Shown here: positions 28,073-37,046 of the stretch, piece by piece
How the letters are laid out: every line of letters starts with the position of its first letter
Numbering within the stretch: position 1 is the first letter of the stretch
Virus record (IMG/VR): IMGVR_UViG_3300010399_000017
Span: 1 to 42,542 of that record
Reading direction: 5' to 3' (one strand)
DNA: 42,542 bases
Source: a virus
The notes under the pieces: model-generated
The model's input: the letters and a program-made list of their open reading frames with translations, nothing else
What the model was told of the DNA's origin: nothing
Database searches by the model: none
Position numbers and translations under genes: made by a program

Positions 28073-29595
28073 AAGGCCAGTACGTCTGCCCTGACTGTGG
28101 CGCGCCTGTCCACCACGGCGTTCAGATCGTCAGCAACGACAACCCGCCCTTCCAGCGCTTCAAGTGTGAGTCCTGCGGACGTGAGGGCATCACCGAGGAC
28201 CTGGAATACAAGCGAGGACTGACCGTGTTCGCTCATCGTGGACGGCCGCATACACAACCCAAGGGACAGGGCGGTGGTGCAATCGTCACCGACCCCGACG
28301 ACTTCCCGCGTATCTGGATGTACTATGGCACGAACGGCTTCGGCATTCCGGCTCTGACCACGCAGACGTTGCCGGGCACGGAGCCCTCGTGGAACGAGAC
28401 TATTCTCAACAAGATCGCGCGCTGGCAGATGATAACCATCAACACCCAGCCGTTCCTGACGACCGGACTCGAGCAGAACTACGCCATCATCGCCAAGCTG
28501 AGACTGGCGAACCCGACCGTGAAGCTGCTGTTCTACGACCAGGTCACCCAACGCGACATCAACGTCGCGCCCGGCTCGCCATGGACCGCCATCTGGGACT
28601 TCGTCTCCGCAGGTCCAGACAAGCGCATGTACTGTCAGGATGGGACCGGGTGGATCTACAACATCGCCTCACCCATCTTCTGGGACATCGGTGACACCGG
28701 AGCCGCGGCAGGACTCGCAGTCATCTGGAAGGCGTTCTCTCAGGGCAAGGCTGACGGATACTTCTTGGACACCATCGTCAGTCCCGCCAACAGCAACAGC
28801 GTGAACTCATCGCCCTTGAACTACGCGGCGCTAGGCTACGCCAGTCTTCAGGATGCGAAGGACACCGGGCGTGCAGCGAACACGACATTTATCAACGCCC
28901 TGCTCGGCACGGGAGAGGTCTGGATCAACCGTGGTGTTCAAGACGCTCATGTGGCTAATGCCACGACTTTCTCCTGTAATGGCGAACTGTTCGAAGGTTG
29001 GGACCCGACGGCCGGCGGGCTTCAAGACTTCATCCCACTGGACCAGCAATACCCGGGCGGTAACAGCGCTGCGTGGAACTTCAACACCGCCATGACGCAC
29101 GGCTGTCTGTGGCAGGGAGCGAGCCCGACCGGGCGGGGGTCGTTCCTGATCAAGTCCGAGACGCTGACGCCATCTCCGAACCGCACGCATTTGAACCGGT
29201 CCATTCGCTACACGTTAGCGTCCGCCGCCATCTGCGGTGGCATGGCCTACATCGGCAACAATCGTGACGGTACGAACGACCCCGATATGTGGGCCGACGA
29301 GTACGCGGTCAATCTTGCGACCGGGACCTCGGACAGCACGGGTGCGCGCACGAGTCGTGGCTGGTTGGGGAAGCCCACCGAGTTCGGGCACCTGGATGCG
29401 ACCTCAGGGATGTGGGTCCGCCACTTTGACCGCGGCGTCGTCGTCGCCAACGGCCCCGGGTCCACGCAGCAGATCAACCTCGGCAAGCCCTACCGCCGTC
29501 TCCGCGGCTTCTACGACACCTCCGTCAACGATGGTAGCCTTGTCCAGACGCTGAGTGTGCCGGCCAAGGACGGCCGCTTCCTCTTGAACGGTTGA
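28069..29595 (+). CDS. Zinc-ribbon glycoside hydrolase-like protein (GHL15-like)
   Basis: A 508-residue protein, GTG start overlapping the upstream stop. Residues 7-36 form a zinc ribbon (CPDCGAPVHH, KCESCGRE). Residues about 80-420 resemble the hypothetical glycosyl hydrolase GHL15 TIM barrel: strands ITINTQ and KLLFYDQ, an ADGYFLDTI aspartate, VWINRG, NGELFEGWDP glutamate, and a C-terminal sandwich with FDRGVVVANGPGSTQQINLG then YRRLRG and DGRFLL. It probably hydrolyses a surface polysaccharide. Substrate unknown; the family call is by recognition. Confidence 0.7.
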   Translation: MKGQYVCPDCGAPVHHGVQIVSNDNPPFQRFKCESCGREGITEDLEYKRGLTVFAHRGRPHTQPKGQGGGAIVTDPDDFPRIWMYYGTNGFGIPALTTQTLPGTEPSWNETILNKIARWQMITINTQPFLTTGLEQNYAIIAKLRLANPTVKLLFYDQVTQRDINVAPGSPWTAIWDFVSAGPDKRMYCQDGTGWIYNIASPIFWDIGDTGAAAGLAVIWKAFSQGKADGYFLDTIVSPANSNSVNSSPLNYAALGYASLQDAKDTGRAANTTFINALLGTGEVWINRGVQDAHVANATTFSCNGELFEGWDPTAGGLQDFIPLDQQYPGGNSAAWNFNTAMTHGCLWQGASPTGRGSFLIKSETLTPSPNRTHLNRSIRYTLASAAICGGMAYIGNNRDGTNDPDMWADEYAVNLATGTSDSTGARTSRGWLGKPTEFGHLDATSGMWVRHFDRGVVVANGPGSTQQINLGKPYRRLRGFYDTSVNDGSLVQTLSVPAKDGRFLLNG

Positions 29596-29603
29596 GGCAC
29601 AGC

Positions 29604-30431
29604 ATGAGAGTAGAACTCTACTGCCCCAGTTGCGGTGAAGAGGTCCGCCCGACTCTCATGCCGCCGCCGAGTGACTACACCTGCGAAGGCTGCAACGAGA
29701 CGATGCCTCGGACCAAGCTGACCAAGATAAAGGTCCTGAATCGCCGCATCGCGGGCGTGGGTATCGGCAACACCATGACGGCTAGCGTGGTTGGGACCGG
29801 TAGCTTCTTCGACGCCACGCAGGCGACTTCGAGCCTGACCATCCCCAACTGTGTCTTCCGAGCCGGAGATTGTTGTGTTGTCTGTCTTGCGATGGAGCTT
29901 GCTGGTGGAACCAGCGATCCTGCGAGCGTGAGTGTCGGCGGTCAGGCTGCTACCAACAACAACACGAGTGCTGCTGGAGATCTAGGCATCAATCAATGGG
30001 ACCGTGGCAACCTTACGGCTGGTAGCAAATCAGTGGTCATCAGTGTGTTCGGCGCCAATCCCACAGCATGTGCTGCCGTGGTCGTTGCTGTTAGCAGGGC
30101 CAGACTAGCCGTTGACCCATTTGACGGTTTCGGTAGTGGTCAGACTGTAGGAACTACATTCGACAGCGGCTCTTTGGTTCCTTCGTTCAACTTTGAGATG
30201 GCCATTGCCATGGTCGGTTCCGAGCAGAACAACGCTGTCAGTTCTTGGGGTAATGGCTTCACTGCTCTATCCGGTGGTCATGTGGCGACCAATCAGGGTG
30301 GACCGCCTCAAGATGTCACCGTGGATGTTGCCATCAAGGCGCTTTTGAACACTGACCCGGTTCAAGTCACAGGCACGATTGGGTCCAGTGCCCAGAACAT
30401 TGCAGGCATCATCACCATCAGGCCGCAATGA
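29604..30431 (+). CDS. Zinc-ribbon adsorption protein C, beta-rich
   Basis: A 275-residue protein. ATG 29604 (GAGG upstream) is preferred to TTG 29592 because it puts the first cysteine at residue 7, as in the three other ribbon proteins: Cys7, Cys10 (CPSCGEEV), Cys27, Cys30 (CEGCNETMP). The remainder (60-275) is rich in valine, glycine, serine, threonine and asparagine, a beta-sandwich pattern (VVISVFGANPTACAAVVVAV). The gene is visibly less GC-rich than its neighbours, suggesting recent acquisition. Receptor-binding role inferred. Confidence 0.6.
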   Translation: MRVELYCPSCGEEVRPTLMPPPSDYTCEGCNETMPRTKLTKIKVLNRRIAGVGIGNTMTASVVGTGSFFDATQATSSLTIPNCVFRAGDCCVVCLAMELAGGTSDPASVSVGGQAATNNNTSAAGDLGINQWDRGNLTAGSKSVVISVFGANPTACAAVVVAVSRARLAVDPFDGFGSGQTVGTTFDSGSLVPSFNFEMAIAMVGSEQNNAVSSWGNGFTALSGGHVATNQGGPPQDVTVDVAIKALLNTDPVQVTGTIGSSAQNIAGIITIRPQ

Positions 30432-30958
30432 CGACCGAATCCAGACCTCGTGTCACCGTCGATGAAGCGATGGAGATCCTCTCCGACATCGCTCGTAACG
30501 GTGAAGGTGCGGAGAAATTCCGCGCTCTCAAAGTCATCATGGCCCAAGAGACCGGGAGCGTGACCGTGCCCGAGCCGATGAACGACGAAGAGAAGATAGA
30601 GACCCTGTCCATGCTCATGGAGGCCATGGGTCCCGTTGGCTGCCAGTTCGCCTACCGCAGAGCATTTCCATGGGCCAAGGAACCCGTCAATAACGCCGTC
30701 ATCAAGGTCCAGGCGGGGATGCTGGATGTCGACGAGAAGAAACTCCCCAAGACCCTGAAGCATTTGTACCGGCTCTTCCCGGAGATCAAGCGCGGCGGCT
30801 TCCCTACCGGCTACCCGGTGGGCAAGGGGATGGAAGAGAAGAAGCAATGGTGCCAGAAGGAAGCGATGCGGATCCTCTTGGACCGGAAGCAAGCCGAGGT
30901 GGCCCCGCCCCCGAACATGGACGAAGACGATGCTCCAGCCAAACCGACCGAGTCGTAA
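30428..30958 (+). CDS. Putative small terminase subunit
   Basis: A 176-residue, mostly helical protein in ATGA overlap upstream and overlapping the large terminase gene by 29 bases. Such a pair is the rule for TerS-TerL. The N-terminal helices (VDEAMEILSDIARNGEGAE) could form the DNA-binding part, and residues 60-140 carry conserved-looking aromatic and basic residues (FAYRRAFPWAKEPVNNAV). The C-terminal tail is acidic and proline-rich, which in small terminases contacts the large subunit. The call rests on position and size. Confidence 0.55.
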   Translation: MTTESRPRVTVDEAMEILSDIARNGEGAEKFRALKVIMAQETGSVTVPEPMNDEEKIETLSMLMEAMGPVGCQFAYRRAFPWAKEPVNNAVIKVQAGMLDVDEKKLPKTLKHLYRLFPEIKRGGFPTGYPVGKGMEEKKQWCQKEAMRILLDRKQAEVAPPPNMDEDDAPAKPTES

Positions 30959-32666
30959 CGGCTACCGCCAGCGTCGTCACAAGAACTACGGCTGGGACGC
31001 CGTGGCTCATACTCGTCTTCTGCGAGAGTTCTGCCGGAAGGACTTCTGGCTATTCTTCAAGCTCGCCTTCGGTGCGTGGAACAACCCGAAAGGCAAGCGC
31101 TGGATCGACCCTGAAGTCCACAAGCCTCTGGCGACATGGTTCCAGAAGCACGTCGATGAATGGTTCGAGTGGCGACGCCATGGCCTGAAGAAGCAGAAGT
31201 ACCTGGCCATCCTCGTTCACCGCGAGATCGGCAAGACCACGCTCATCACCCGCGCCGGCCAGCTCTGGCTCCACCTACGCGACCCGGAGATGGCCTCAGC
31301 CACCGGAGCCGAGAAGGAAGGTCTCGCGGGGAAGATGCTCGAGGCGATGAAGTCGGTGTTGGATGGCTCCGACCCCCATGCTTTGTGGGCGAGACTCTAC
31401 GGGGACTGGTCGACCTCGGCCCGCAAGTGGAGTGGCAAGGAGATCGTTCACTCGGCACGGAAGAACACGTCTCGACAGGATCCCTCGATGGTCATCTTCG
31501 GCGTCGAGACCTCCATCACCGGCAGTCACCCCGACGCCCTCTTTTACGACGACCCCATCTCCTACGAGCGCTTGACCACGGACACCAACTGGCTGGAGAC
31601 GGTCAACTCGCAGATCAGCTCGCTCATCCCGGTCGTCCAAGGTGATGGATTGGTTGTATGGGTGGGGACGAGGTACGACGAGGAAGACCACTTCGGCGTT
31701 GCCTTCCGGAGCTCGGGTGTCGCCTCGGTATCGGGGATGGAGACGGACTCGATCCCGCTGGACCCCGAAGGCGACATCCACGTCTACTTCTTGGCCGGCA
31801 GGAACGCCAAGGGGGAACCCACGACGCCGCTGGTCTGGCCGGAGTCTCGACTCAAGCGCTTCGAGAAGACCGATCCTCTGCGCTACGCTGCCCAGGTCAT
31901 GAACGACCCGAGCATCTCCGAACTGAATCCCATCACCCGCGACCAGATCCAGCAGTGCGGGGTGGAGAAGAAGGAAGTCCCATGGTCCAACCTCCGCTTC
32001 GCCATCTGCTGTGACACGGCGTTCTCGGATGGCTCGAAGGTGACGTCCAAGGACGAGACGGTGATGATCGTCCACGGCTACCCTCGGAACGGGACAGGGG
32101 ATGTCTACGTCATCGAGGGTCATGGGAACGCGACGATGCGGGCTGAAGACTTCGGTAAGTTGCTGGTCTCCACGGTCCAGCGTTACCGGCGCCAGGGATT
32201 CCACATTCTCGCCATCACGGATGAGAAGACCCGGGCCGGCAAGAAAGATTCGTGGAGACTGGCACTTACCAACTTCTTCTCCGACGTCAACGAGCCCATG
32301 CCTCGCTTCATCGAGTTCGAGCGCGGAGCGACCAAGAAGTACGAGAGACTCCACTCCGCGACCACGTTCTGGGTTGACGGCCATGTCCGTTGGGTCAAGG
32401 ACGCCCCGGGGATAGGGCGTCTATGTGAGCAGATGGCTCGCATCGGGCAGTACGCCGTCAACCCTAAGATCAAGATCGACTGGGCCGACGCCCACTCCGA
32501 CGCCTTCCAGACGGAGCTTTACCAGCCGATGAGACGTCAGGAGCAGCGGACCCCATGGGACCGCGGGGCGACCCCGATTCATGTCGATGGCATGAACCCC
32601 GGGGACTTCGACTCCGACGAGGTGCGGAACTGGCAGTCACTGGTTCCGAGGGAACCCATTCGCTAG
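30930..32666 (+). CDS. terL: Terminase large subunit
   Basis: A 578-residue packaging motor that pumps DNA into the procapsid and cuts the concatemer. ATPase domain: HREIGKTT at 97-104 is the Walker A (a terminase-style variant with His-Arg-Glu in place of glycine), and ALFYDD at 203-208 is Walker B. Nuclease domain: CCDTAFSDG (Asp362) begins the RNase H-like fold, and DWADAHSDAF near 505-520 gives the last acidic residues. Length fits. It precedes the glycan cassette with a 9-base gap; portal is 7.2 kb away instead of adjacent. Confidence 0.92.
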   Translation: MLQPNRPSRNGYRQRRHKNYGWDAVAHTRLLREFCRKDFWLFFKLAFGAWNNPKGKRWIDPEVHKPLATWFQKHVDEWFEWRRHGLKKQKYLAILVHREIGKTTLITRAGQLWLHLRDPEMASATGAEKEGLAGKMLEAMKSVLDGSDPHALWARLYGDWSTSARKWSGKEIVHSARKNTSRQDPSMVIFGVETSITGSHPDALFYDDPISYERLTTDTNWLETVNSQISSLIPVVQGDGLVVWVGTRYDEEDHFGVAFRSSGVASVSGMETDSIPLDPEGDIHVYFLAGRNAKGEPTTPLVWPESRLKRFEKTDPLRYAAQVMNDPSISELNPITRDQIQQCGVEKKEVPWSNLRFAICCDTAFSDGSKVTSKDETVMIVHGYPRNGTGDVYVIEGHGNATMRAEDFGKLLVSTVQRYRRQGFHILAITDEKTRAGKKDSWRLALTNFFSDVNEPMPRFIEFERGATKKYERLHSATTFWVDGHVRWVKDAPGIGRLCEQMARIGQYAVNPKIKIDWADAHSDAFQTELYQPMRRQEQRTPWDRGATPIHVDGMNPGDFDSDEVRNWQSLVPREPIR

Positions 32667-32675
32667 GGAGAGACG

Positions 32676-33929
32676 ATGGAACGCACGAAGCTGAAGGCGA
32701 CCGCGACCAAGGAAGGCACCATGACCATCGACGAGAAGCCCGAGGTGTACGCCAAGCGTACAACCTGCCGTGCCTGCCACGCCGAGAACTTCGAGCCCGT
32801 CATCTCGCTCGGGGACCAATACCTCGTCCGCTTCGTCCCCGCCATCGACCTCTCGCTCCCGAGGGCCCCGCTGGACTTGGTGAGGTGTGCTCAATGCGGG
32901 CTCTTGCAGTTGCAGCACACAGTCGAACCCGACCTCTTGTTCCGCGAGTTCTGGTACCGCTCGGGGATCAACGAGTCGATGCGGGATGCGTTGAGAGACA
33001 TCGTCGACTCAGTGCAGGGCTACAAGCGCGAAGGCTTGTGGCTGGACATCGGGGCCAACGATGGTTACCTGCTTTCCCAGGTCCCGGACAAGTTCAAGCG
33101 CATCGCCTGCGAGCCCGCGCGGAACTTCCACACCGAGTTGCACAAGGTCGCGGACCACGTCATCGAGGACTATTTCACCGCTGACAACGAGTGCCTGTGG
33201 CGCTCCACCCGGGTCGGAGGCTGCGATGTCATCACCTCGGCTGCCATGTTCTACGACTTGGACAACCCCGACCGTTTCGTCGCTGACATCTCGAATGTGC
33301 TGGCCCCCGGAGGTGTTTGGGTCAACCAGCTCAACGACTCCCCCAGCATGGTCCAAGCCAACGCCTTCGACTCCATCTGCCACGAGCACCTCTGCTACTA
33401 CGACATCTTCAGCCTCCGTGAGCTATACGCCCGCCATGGGCTGGTGATCGTCGACGTCACGCACAACGACGTGAACGGCGGCTCGATGCGGGTGTTCGCC
33501 CAGAAGAAGGTGGCAGGCGTTCAGCCCATGAGCATCGCTCACTTCCGCAAGGTCTCGAGCAGCGATGCCCAGCACTTCGCGGTCCGGGTGAAGAAGTGGA
33601 AGCAGGCCATGGGCGAGATCCTCGACGTCCCCGGGAAGCCATGGTGGCTCTACGGCGCGAGCACGAAGGGCTGTGTCCTGCTCCAGTACCTGGACTACCA
33701 AGGGGCCTTCGTCGGCATCGCTGACAGGAACCCGACCAAGCACAACCTGTTCATGTCGGGATCGTGGCTTCCCATCGTCAATGAGGACGAGATGCGGACG
33801 GACAAGCCCCAGAGGCTGATGGTTCTGCCATGGGCGTTCCGGGACGAGTTCGTCAAGCGCGAACGCCCGCTTCTGGATTCCGGGACCGTCATGGTCTACC
33901 CGCTCCCTAACATCGAGTTCGTTCTTTGA
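32676..33929 (+). CDS. C-methyltransferase for nucleotide sugars (TylCIII/NovU type)
   Basis: A 417-residue SAM-dependent enzyme with the three domains of sugar C-methyltransferases: a zinc-binding N-terminal part (Cys31, Cys34, Cys71, Cys74), a SAM-binding core (LDIGANDG at 123-130), and a C-terminal domain with HEHLCYYD, then YGASTKGCVLL. Known members add a methyl branch to keto-deoxy sugars on a nucleotide carrier. ATG 32676 has AGGGAGAG before it; ATG 32721 (residue 16) has AAGGAAGG and is a real alternative. First gene of the glycan cassette; no dehydratase gene for its usual substrate is seen, so a host sugar is implied. Confidence 0.85.
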   Translation: MERTKLKATATKEGTMTIDEKPEVYAKRTTCRACHAENFEPVISLGDQYLVRFVPAIDLSLPRAPLDLVRCAQCGLLQLQHTVEPDLLFREFWYRSGINESMRDALRDIVDSVQGYKREGLWLDIGANDGYLLSQVPDKFKRIACEPARNFHTELHKVADHVIEDYFTADNECLWRSTRVGGCDVITSAAMFYDLDNPDRFVADISNVLAPGGVWVNQLNDSPSMVQANAFDSICHEHLCYYDIFSLRELYARHGLVIVDVTHNDVNGGSMRVFAQKKVAGVQPMSIAHFRKVSSSDAQHFAVRVKKWKQAMGEILDVPGKPWWLYGASTKGCVLLQYLDYQGAFVGIADRNPTKHNLFMSGSWLPIVNEDEMRTDKPQRLMVLPWAFRDEFVKRERPLLDSGTVMVYPLPNIEFVL

Positions 33930-34600
33930 ACGGGCGGGTGCTGGTGATGTGTGCGACTCGGAACCGGCCGCAGCAGTTCGCGGCCATGGTCGAGTCGGTG
34001 CGGAAGACCAGCACCAAGGCCGACCTTGTCGCCTACGTCGATCAGGATCAGCGCGAGATGTACGAGACCGTCGAAGCTGACATGTTCTTCGGCGAACGGG
34101 TCGGGCAATGCCGTTCCCTGAATGAGCTGGCCCGCAGGATGCCCGGCTATTCGGCCTACGGCTCGGCCACGGATGACTGCATCTACGAGACCCCGGGCTG
34201 GGATGCATGGGTCCTGAAGAACGCCCATCGCCTGACCGCCTTCGCCCCGTTCTGCGAAGCCTACGGGCGTATGGACTTCCCCTGGGTCAGTGCGCGTTGG
34301 CTCGAGGCTGCTGGCTATTTCTGCCCGCTGGAGACGCGGCATTTCTACTGGGACGTCGCACTCCAGATCGCCGCTGAAGACGTCGGGCTTCTCTCCGCGA
34401 CCAAGGAACAGTTCCACATCAGCCACAGCAACATGGAGTGGTTCGGTGAGGAGATGAACGACGAGAACGGGTTCAAGACCGGGGTGGGTCTTTCCGCCTA
34501 CTACATTCACCGCGACGCCATGGTGTCGATGATCTGGCTCGCGCATGATCGTCGGGCGTTCGTCGAGAAGCTCCGGTCCAAAGCCTTGGTGGCAGCGTGA
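33926..34600 (+). CDS. GT-A-like glycosyltransferase paralogue a
   Basis: A 224-residue protein, probable TTG start overlapping the previous stop. It has the cassette's GT signature: CATRNRPQQF at 9-18, YVDQDQ at 37-42, GERVG at 56-60, and the acidic metal site TDD at 82-84, then WDAWV. The segment GRMDFPWVSARWL followed by FYWDVALQIAAE is closest to paralogue d (37699-38388). Nucleotide-sugar transferases of the GT2 fold use such DD/DXD sites with a divalent metal. Acceptor unknown. Confidence 0.65.
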   Translation: MNGRVLVMCATRNRPQQFAAMVESVRKTSTKADLVAYVDQDQREMYETVEADMFFGERVGQCRSLNELARRMPGYSAYGSATDDCIYETPGWDAWVLKNAHRLTAFAPFCEAYGRMDFPWVSARWLEAAGYFCPLETRHFYWDVALQIAAEDVGLLSATKEQFHISHSNMEWFGEEMNDENGFKTGVGLSAYYIHRDAMVSMIWLAHDRRAFVEKLRSKALVAA

Positions 34601-35241
34601 ACGGCCGCATCGGGGTGTTGATCCCGACTCGGGACCGCCCGCAGCACTTCGAGCGCGCGGCTAGGTCGGTCTACAAGACCGGACTCAAGGTTGACGTGCT
34701 GGCCTACATAGACGACGACCAGGAGAAGGACTACCCCGACACCATGTCAGGGGTGAAGCGTCTCATCGGTCCCCGCATCGGGCCCGTGGCTTCAGCGAAC
34801 GCTTTGGTCGAGAGGTTCCCGGACTACTCGGTCTATGGGCTCATCACCGACGACACAACCATGGTCTGCCGGGATTGGGACGAATGGGTCTTGGCAGCGA
34901 TGGACTCCATGGCAGGCAGGATCGTTGTCGTCTCCCCGCGCCACAATCTCGGTGAGCATGTCGACATGCCCTTCGTTTCCCGGGAGTGGATCGACACCGT
35001 GGGCTGGTACGCCTGCCCCGACTTTTACCACTTCTGTTGGCCCGTGCTCCTGGGGCTGATGGGGCAATTGACCTGTCTCGTCTACCCACCCGAGCAGGCG
35101 TTCTCGGTCCATCACGAAGGGCTGCCGCACACGAACCTGCAGGCACTGTTCGAGGACAAGATGGGGTTCTTCGACTACGTGGCCCTGAAGATGCCCCCGA
35201 TCATCGACAAGCTGCGTGCGGCGCAGCAATTGCCGGTATGA
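34597..35241 (+). CDS. GT-A-like glycosyltransferase paralogue b
   Basis: A 214-residue protein with GTG start in GTGA overlap. Motifs: PTRDRPQHF at 10-18, YIDDDQ at 37-42, GPRIG at 58-62, TDD at 84-86, WDEWV, and GWYACPDFYHFCW. The last element and the GPRIGP motif make it closest to paralogue e (38385-39035). Tandem with paralogue a, both starting MNGR. Likely cytoplasmic, using host nucleotide sugars. Confidence 0.65.
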   Translation: MNGRIGVLIPTRDRPQHFERAARSVYKTGLKVDVLAYIDDDQEKDYPDTMSGVKRLIGPRIGPVASANALVERFPDYSVYGLITDDTTMVCRDWDEWVLAAMDSMAGRIVVVSPRHNLGEHVDMPFVSREWIDTVGWYACPDFYHFCWPVLLGLMGQLTCLVYPPEQAFSVHHEGLPHTNLQALFEDKMGFFDYVALKMPPIIDKLRAAQQLPV

Positions 35242-35912
35242 GCCGCGGCCCGGTCTACATGCCGCCCCCGGGTACGAACCTCGCCTACAACGGCGAACTC
35301 GCCAACTACGTCATGTCGTTCTTCCCCGAGGGCTATCAGGGCTGGGCTATCGACGTCGGGGCGTCAGACGGGGTCTCAGTCAACTCCACCTACGGGCTTG
35401 AGAAGGCGGCCAAGTGGACCGTCATATCGGTGGAGGCGAACCCCAACTGGTGGCCGATGCTGCAGAAGATGCGGACCTTCGTCGAGCGCTGTGCGGTCTC
35501 CAACTTCTCAGGGGAGGCGACGTTCCACATCAACGACGACGAGCCGGAGTCGTTCTCTTCACTGAAGAAGCCGGACATGACCCGGACCTATCCGGCCCCG
35601 AACAAGACTGAACCAGCACCCAAGCCGGGGAGATCGTGGAGCAAGGCCCAGGTCAAGGTGAAGACTCTGGACGAGATCCTTACCCGCTGGCAGTTCCCGC
35701 AACTGGACGTCCTCTGCGTGGACACTGAAGGGACCGAGCTGGACGTGCTCGAAGGCCTCGACTGGAACCGGTGGAAGCCGAAGGTGGTGGTCATCGAATG
35801 CTGGGAGCCGATGAGCCCCTTGGACCTCTACATGGAGGCGATGTACTACAGGAAGACCGCCAGGAACGTCCACAACGACGTCTGGGTGAGGCGTGATGGC
35901 CATCTACTCTGA
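35238..35912 (+). CDS. FkbM-family methyltransferase 1
   Basis: A 224-residue SAM-dependent methyltransferase. AIDVGASDGVSVNSTYGLE (about 36-54) is motif I, VISVEANPNWW (about 62-72) the acidic ribose-binding loop, and VLCVDTEGTELDVLEGLDW (about 155-173) the FkbM D-x-E-G-x-E core. FkbM enzymes O-methylate sugars and polyketides and are frequent in surface glycan clusters. ATG 35238 overlaps the previous stop (ATGA). First of three tandem FkbM genes, and the most diverged. Confidence 0.85.
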   Translation: MSRGPVYMPPPGTNLAYNGELANYVMSFFPEGYQGWAIDVGASDGVSVNSTYGLEKAAKWTVISVEANPNWWPMLQKMRTFVERCAVSNFSGEATFHINDDEPESFSSLKKPDMTRTYPAPNKTEPAPKPGRSWSKAQVKVKTLDEILTRWQFPQLDVLCVDTEGTELDVLEGLDWNRWKPKVVVIECWEPMSPLDLYMEAMYYRKTARNVHNDVWVRRDGHLL

Positions 35913-36465
35913 CAACGGGGTGGATAAGGCTCTGGAGTCGTTGCTGCCGGCGTTCGGCTACGCTTGTGACGTCGGGGCCAATGACGGGGTCTTCAACAGC
36001 AACACGCTGGCCTTGGAGGAAAAGGGTTGGCTGGTCCTCTGTGTCGAGGCGAATCCGATGTTGGAGGAGCTTGGACGGGCGCGGAGAAAGCTATGGCGGT
36101 CCGTGGCTGTTGGGGACCGGGATATGGACGACGTTGTCTTCCATATCTGTGGTCCGATGTCTCCTTGGCCGAGTCGATCCTCGTTGGGACTTAGGGATGG
36201 CGGAGCCCCGGCTGACCAGACCGCATTCGTCTCTGTACGCAGGTTGGACCGGATTCTCAAGGAAGCCGGCTTCCCAAGGCTCGACCTGCTGACAGTCGAC
36301 GTCGAGAACTGGGAACGCGAGGTCATGGCAGGGTTCTCGGTCGAACGCTGGAAGCCCAAAGTCATCGTGCTCGAGGAATGGACTGACGATAACTTGGCCA
36401 TCCCCGGCTATACGATCCTGAAGAAGCTGTCGTACGACAACATCTACGTGAGAGACGCAGCCTGA
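35896..36465 (+). CDS. FkbM-family methyltransferase 2
   Basis: A 189-residue enzyme. YACDVGANDGVFNSN (about 21-35) is motif I, LVLCVEANP (about 45-53) the SAM ribose site, and GFPRLDLLTVDVENWEREVM (about 127-146) the FkbM core, with Asn-Trp in place of the usual Gly. It is highly similar to gene 3, so the two arose by tandem duplication. ATG 35896 has GGTGAGG upstream; GTG 35893 is an alternative. It overlaps gene 1 by 17 bases. Confidence 0.85.
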   Translation: MAIYSDNGVDKALESLLPAFGYACDVGANDGVFNSNTLALEEKGWLVLCVEANPMLEELGRARRKLWRSVAVGDRDMDDVVFHICGPMSPWPSRSSLGLRDGGAPADQTAFVSVRRLDRILKEAGFPRLDLLTVDVENWEREVMAGFSVERWKPKVIVLEEWTDDNLAIPGYTILKKLSYDNIYVRDAA

Positions 36466-37046
36466 TGGCCTACTACTCGTCCAACGGAGTGGACCGGGAA
36501 GTGGAGCAGTACCTGCCCTCTTGGGGCTACGCCTGCGACGTGGGGGCCAATGACGGGGCTTCCACGAGCAACTCCCTCTGCTTCGAACAGATGGGTTGGT
36601 ACGTGTTGTGTGTGGAGCCGAATCCCAACTTCGCTGAAGAAGCGCGGAAGCACCGGAAGCTCTGGCGGCAGGTCGCTGTCAGCGATAAGAACGGGGAAGC
36701 CCTGTTCACTCAGTTCGGTCCTCACCCATGGGGTGGTTCTGGGCTCAAGGACCTGTTGAACCTCCGCGCCAGTTATCCGCGGGATCACGAGGTCCAGACG
36801 ATGGTCCAGACCCGGACGCTGGACACGCTCTTGGAGGAAGCAGGGTTCCCGAGGCTCGACTACCTGACGGCGGACTGTGAAGGTTGTGAGCCCGAGGTCC
36901 TTGCCGGATTCACGGTCGAACGCTGGAAGCCGCGGGTGATGGTGTTCGAGAACAACAAGGTCCGCAGTCCTTTCAGCATCCCCGGCTACGTTCATGTGGG
37001 CACGCGGGAAGTGGACGAAGTCTACATCCGGCAGACACCAGCATGA
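36465..37046 (+). CDS. FkbM-family methyltransferase 3
   Basis: A 193-residue enzyme. YACDVGANDGASTSN (about 22-36), YVLCVEPNP (about 46-54) and GFPRLDYLTADCEGCEPEVL (about 126-145) match copy 2 nearly throughout, including AGFxVERWKPxV downstream. Here the core keeps E-G. ATG overlaps the previous stop by one base (TGATG). Retention of two close copies suggests methylation of two positions or of two sugars. Confidence 0.85.
   Translation: MAYYSSNGVDREVEQYLPSWGYACDVGANDGASTSNSLCFEQMGWYVLCVEPNPNFAEEARKHRKLWRQVAVSDKNGEALFTQFGPHPWGGSGLKDLLNLRASYPRDHEVQTMVQTRTLDTLLEEAGFPRLDYLTADCEGCEPEVLAGFTVERWKPRVMVFENNKVRSPFSIPGYVHVGTREVDEVYIRQTPA

Noticed and set aside
31296-32384. Minus-strand open frame of 362 codons opposite terL
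   Set aside because: Antisense shadow of a well-supported terminase; the composition is typical of reversed high-GC3 codons.
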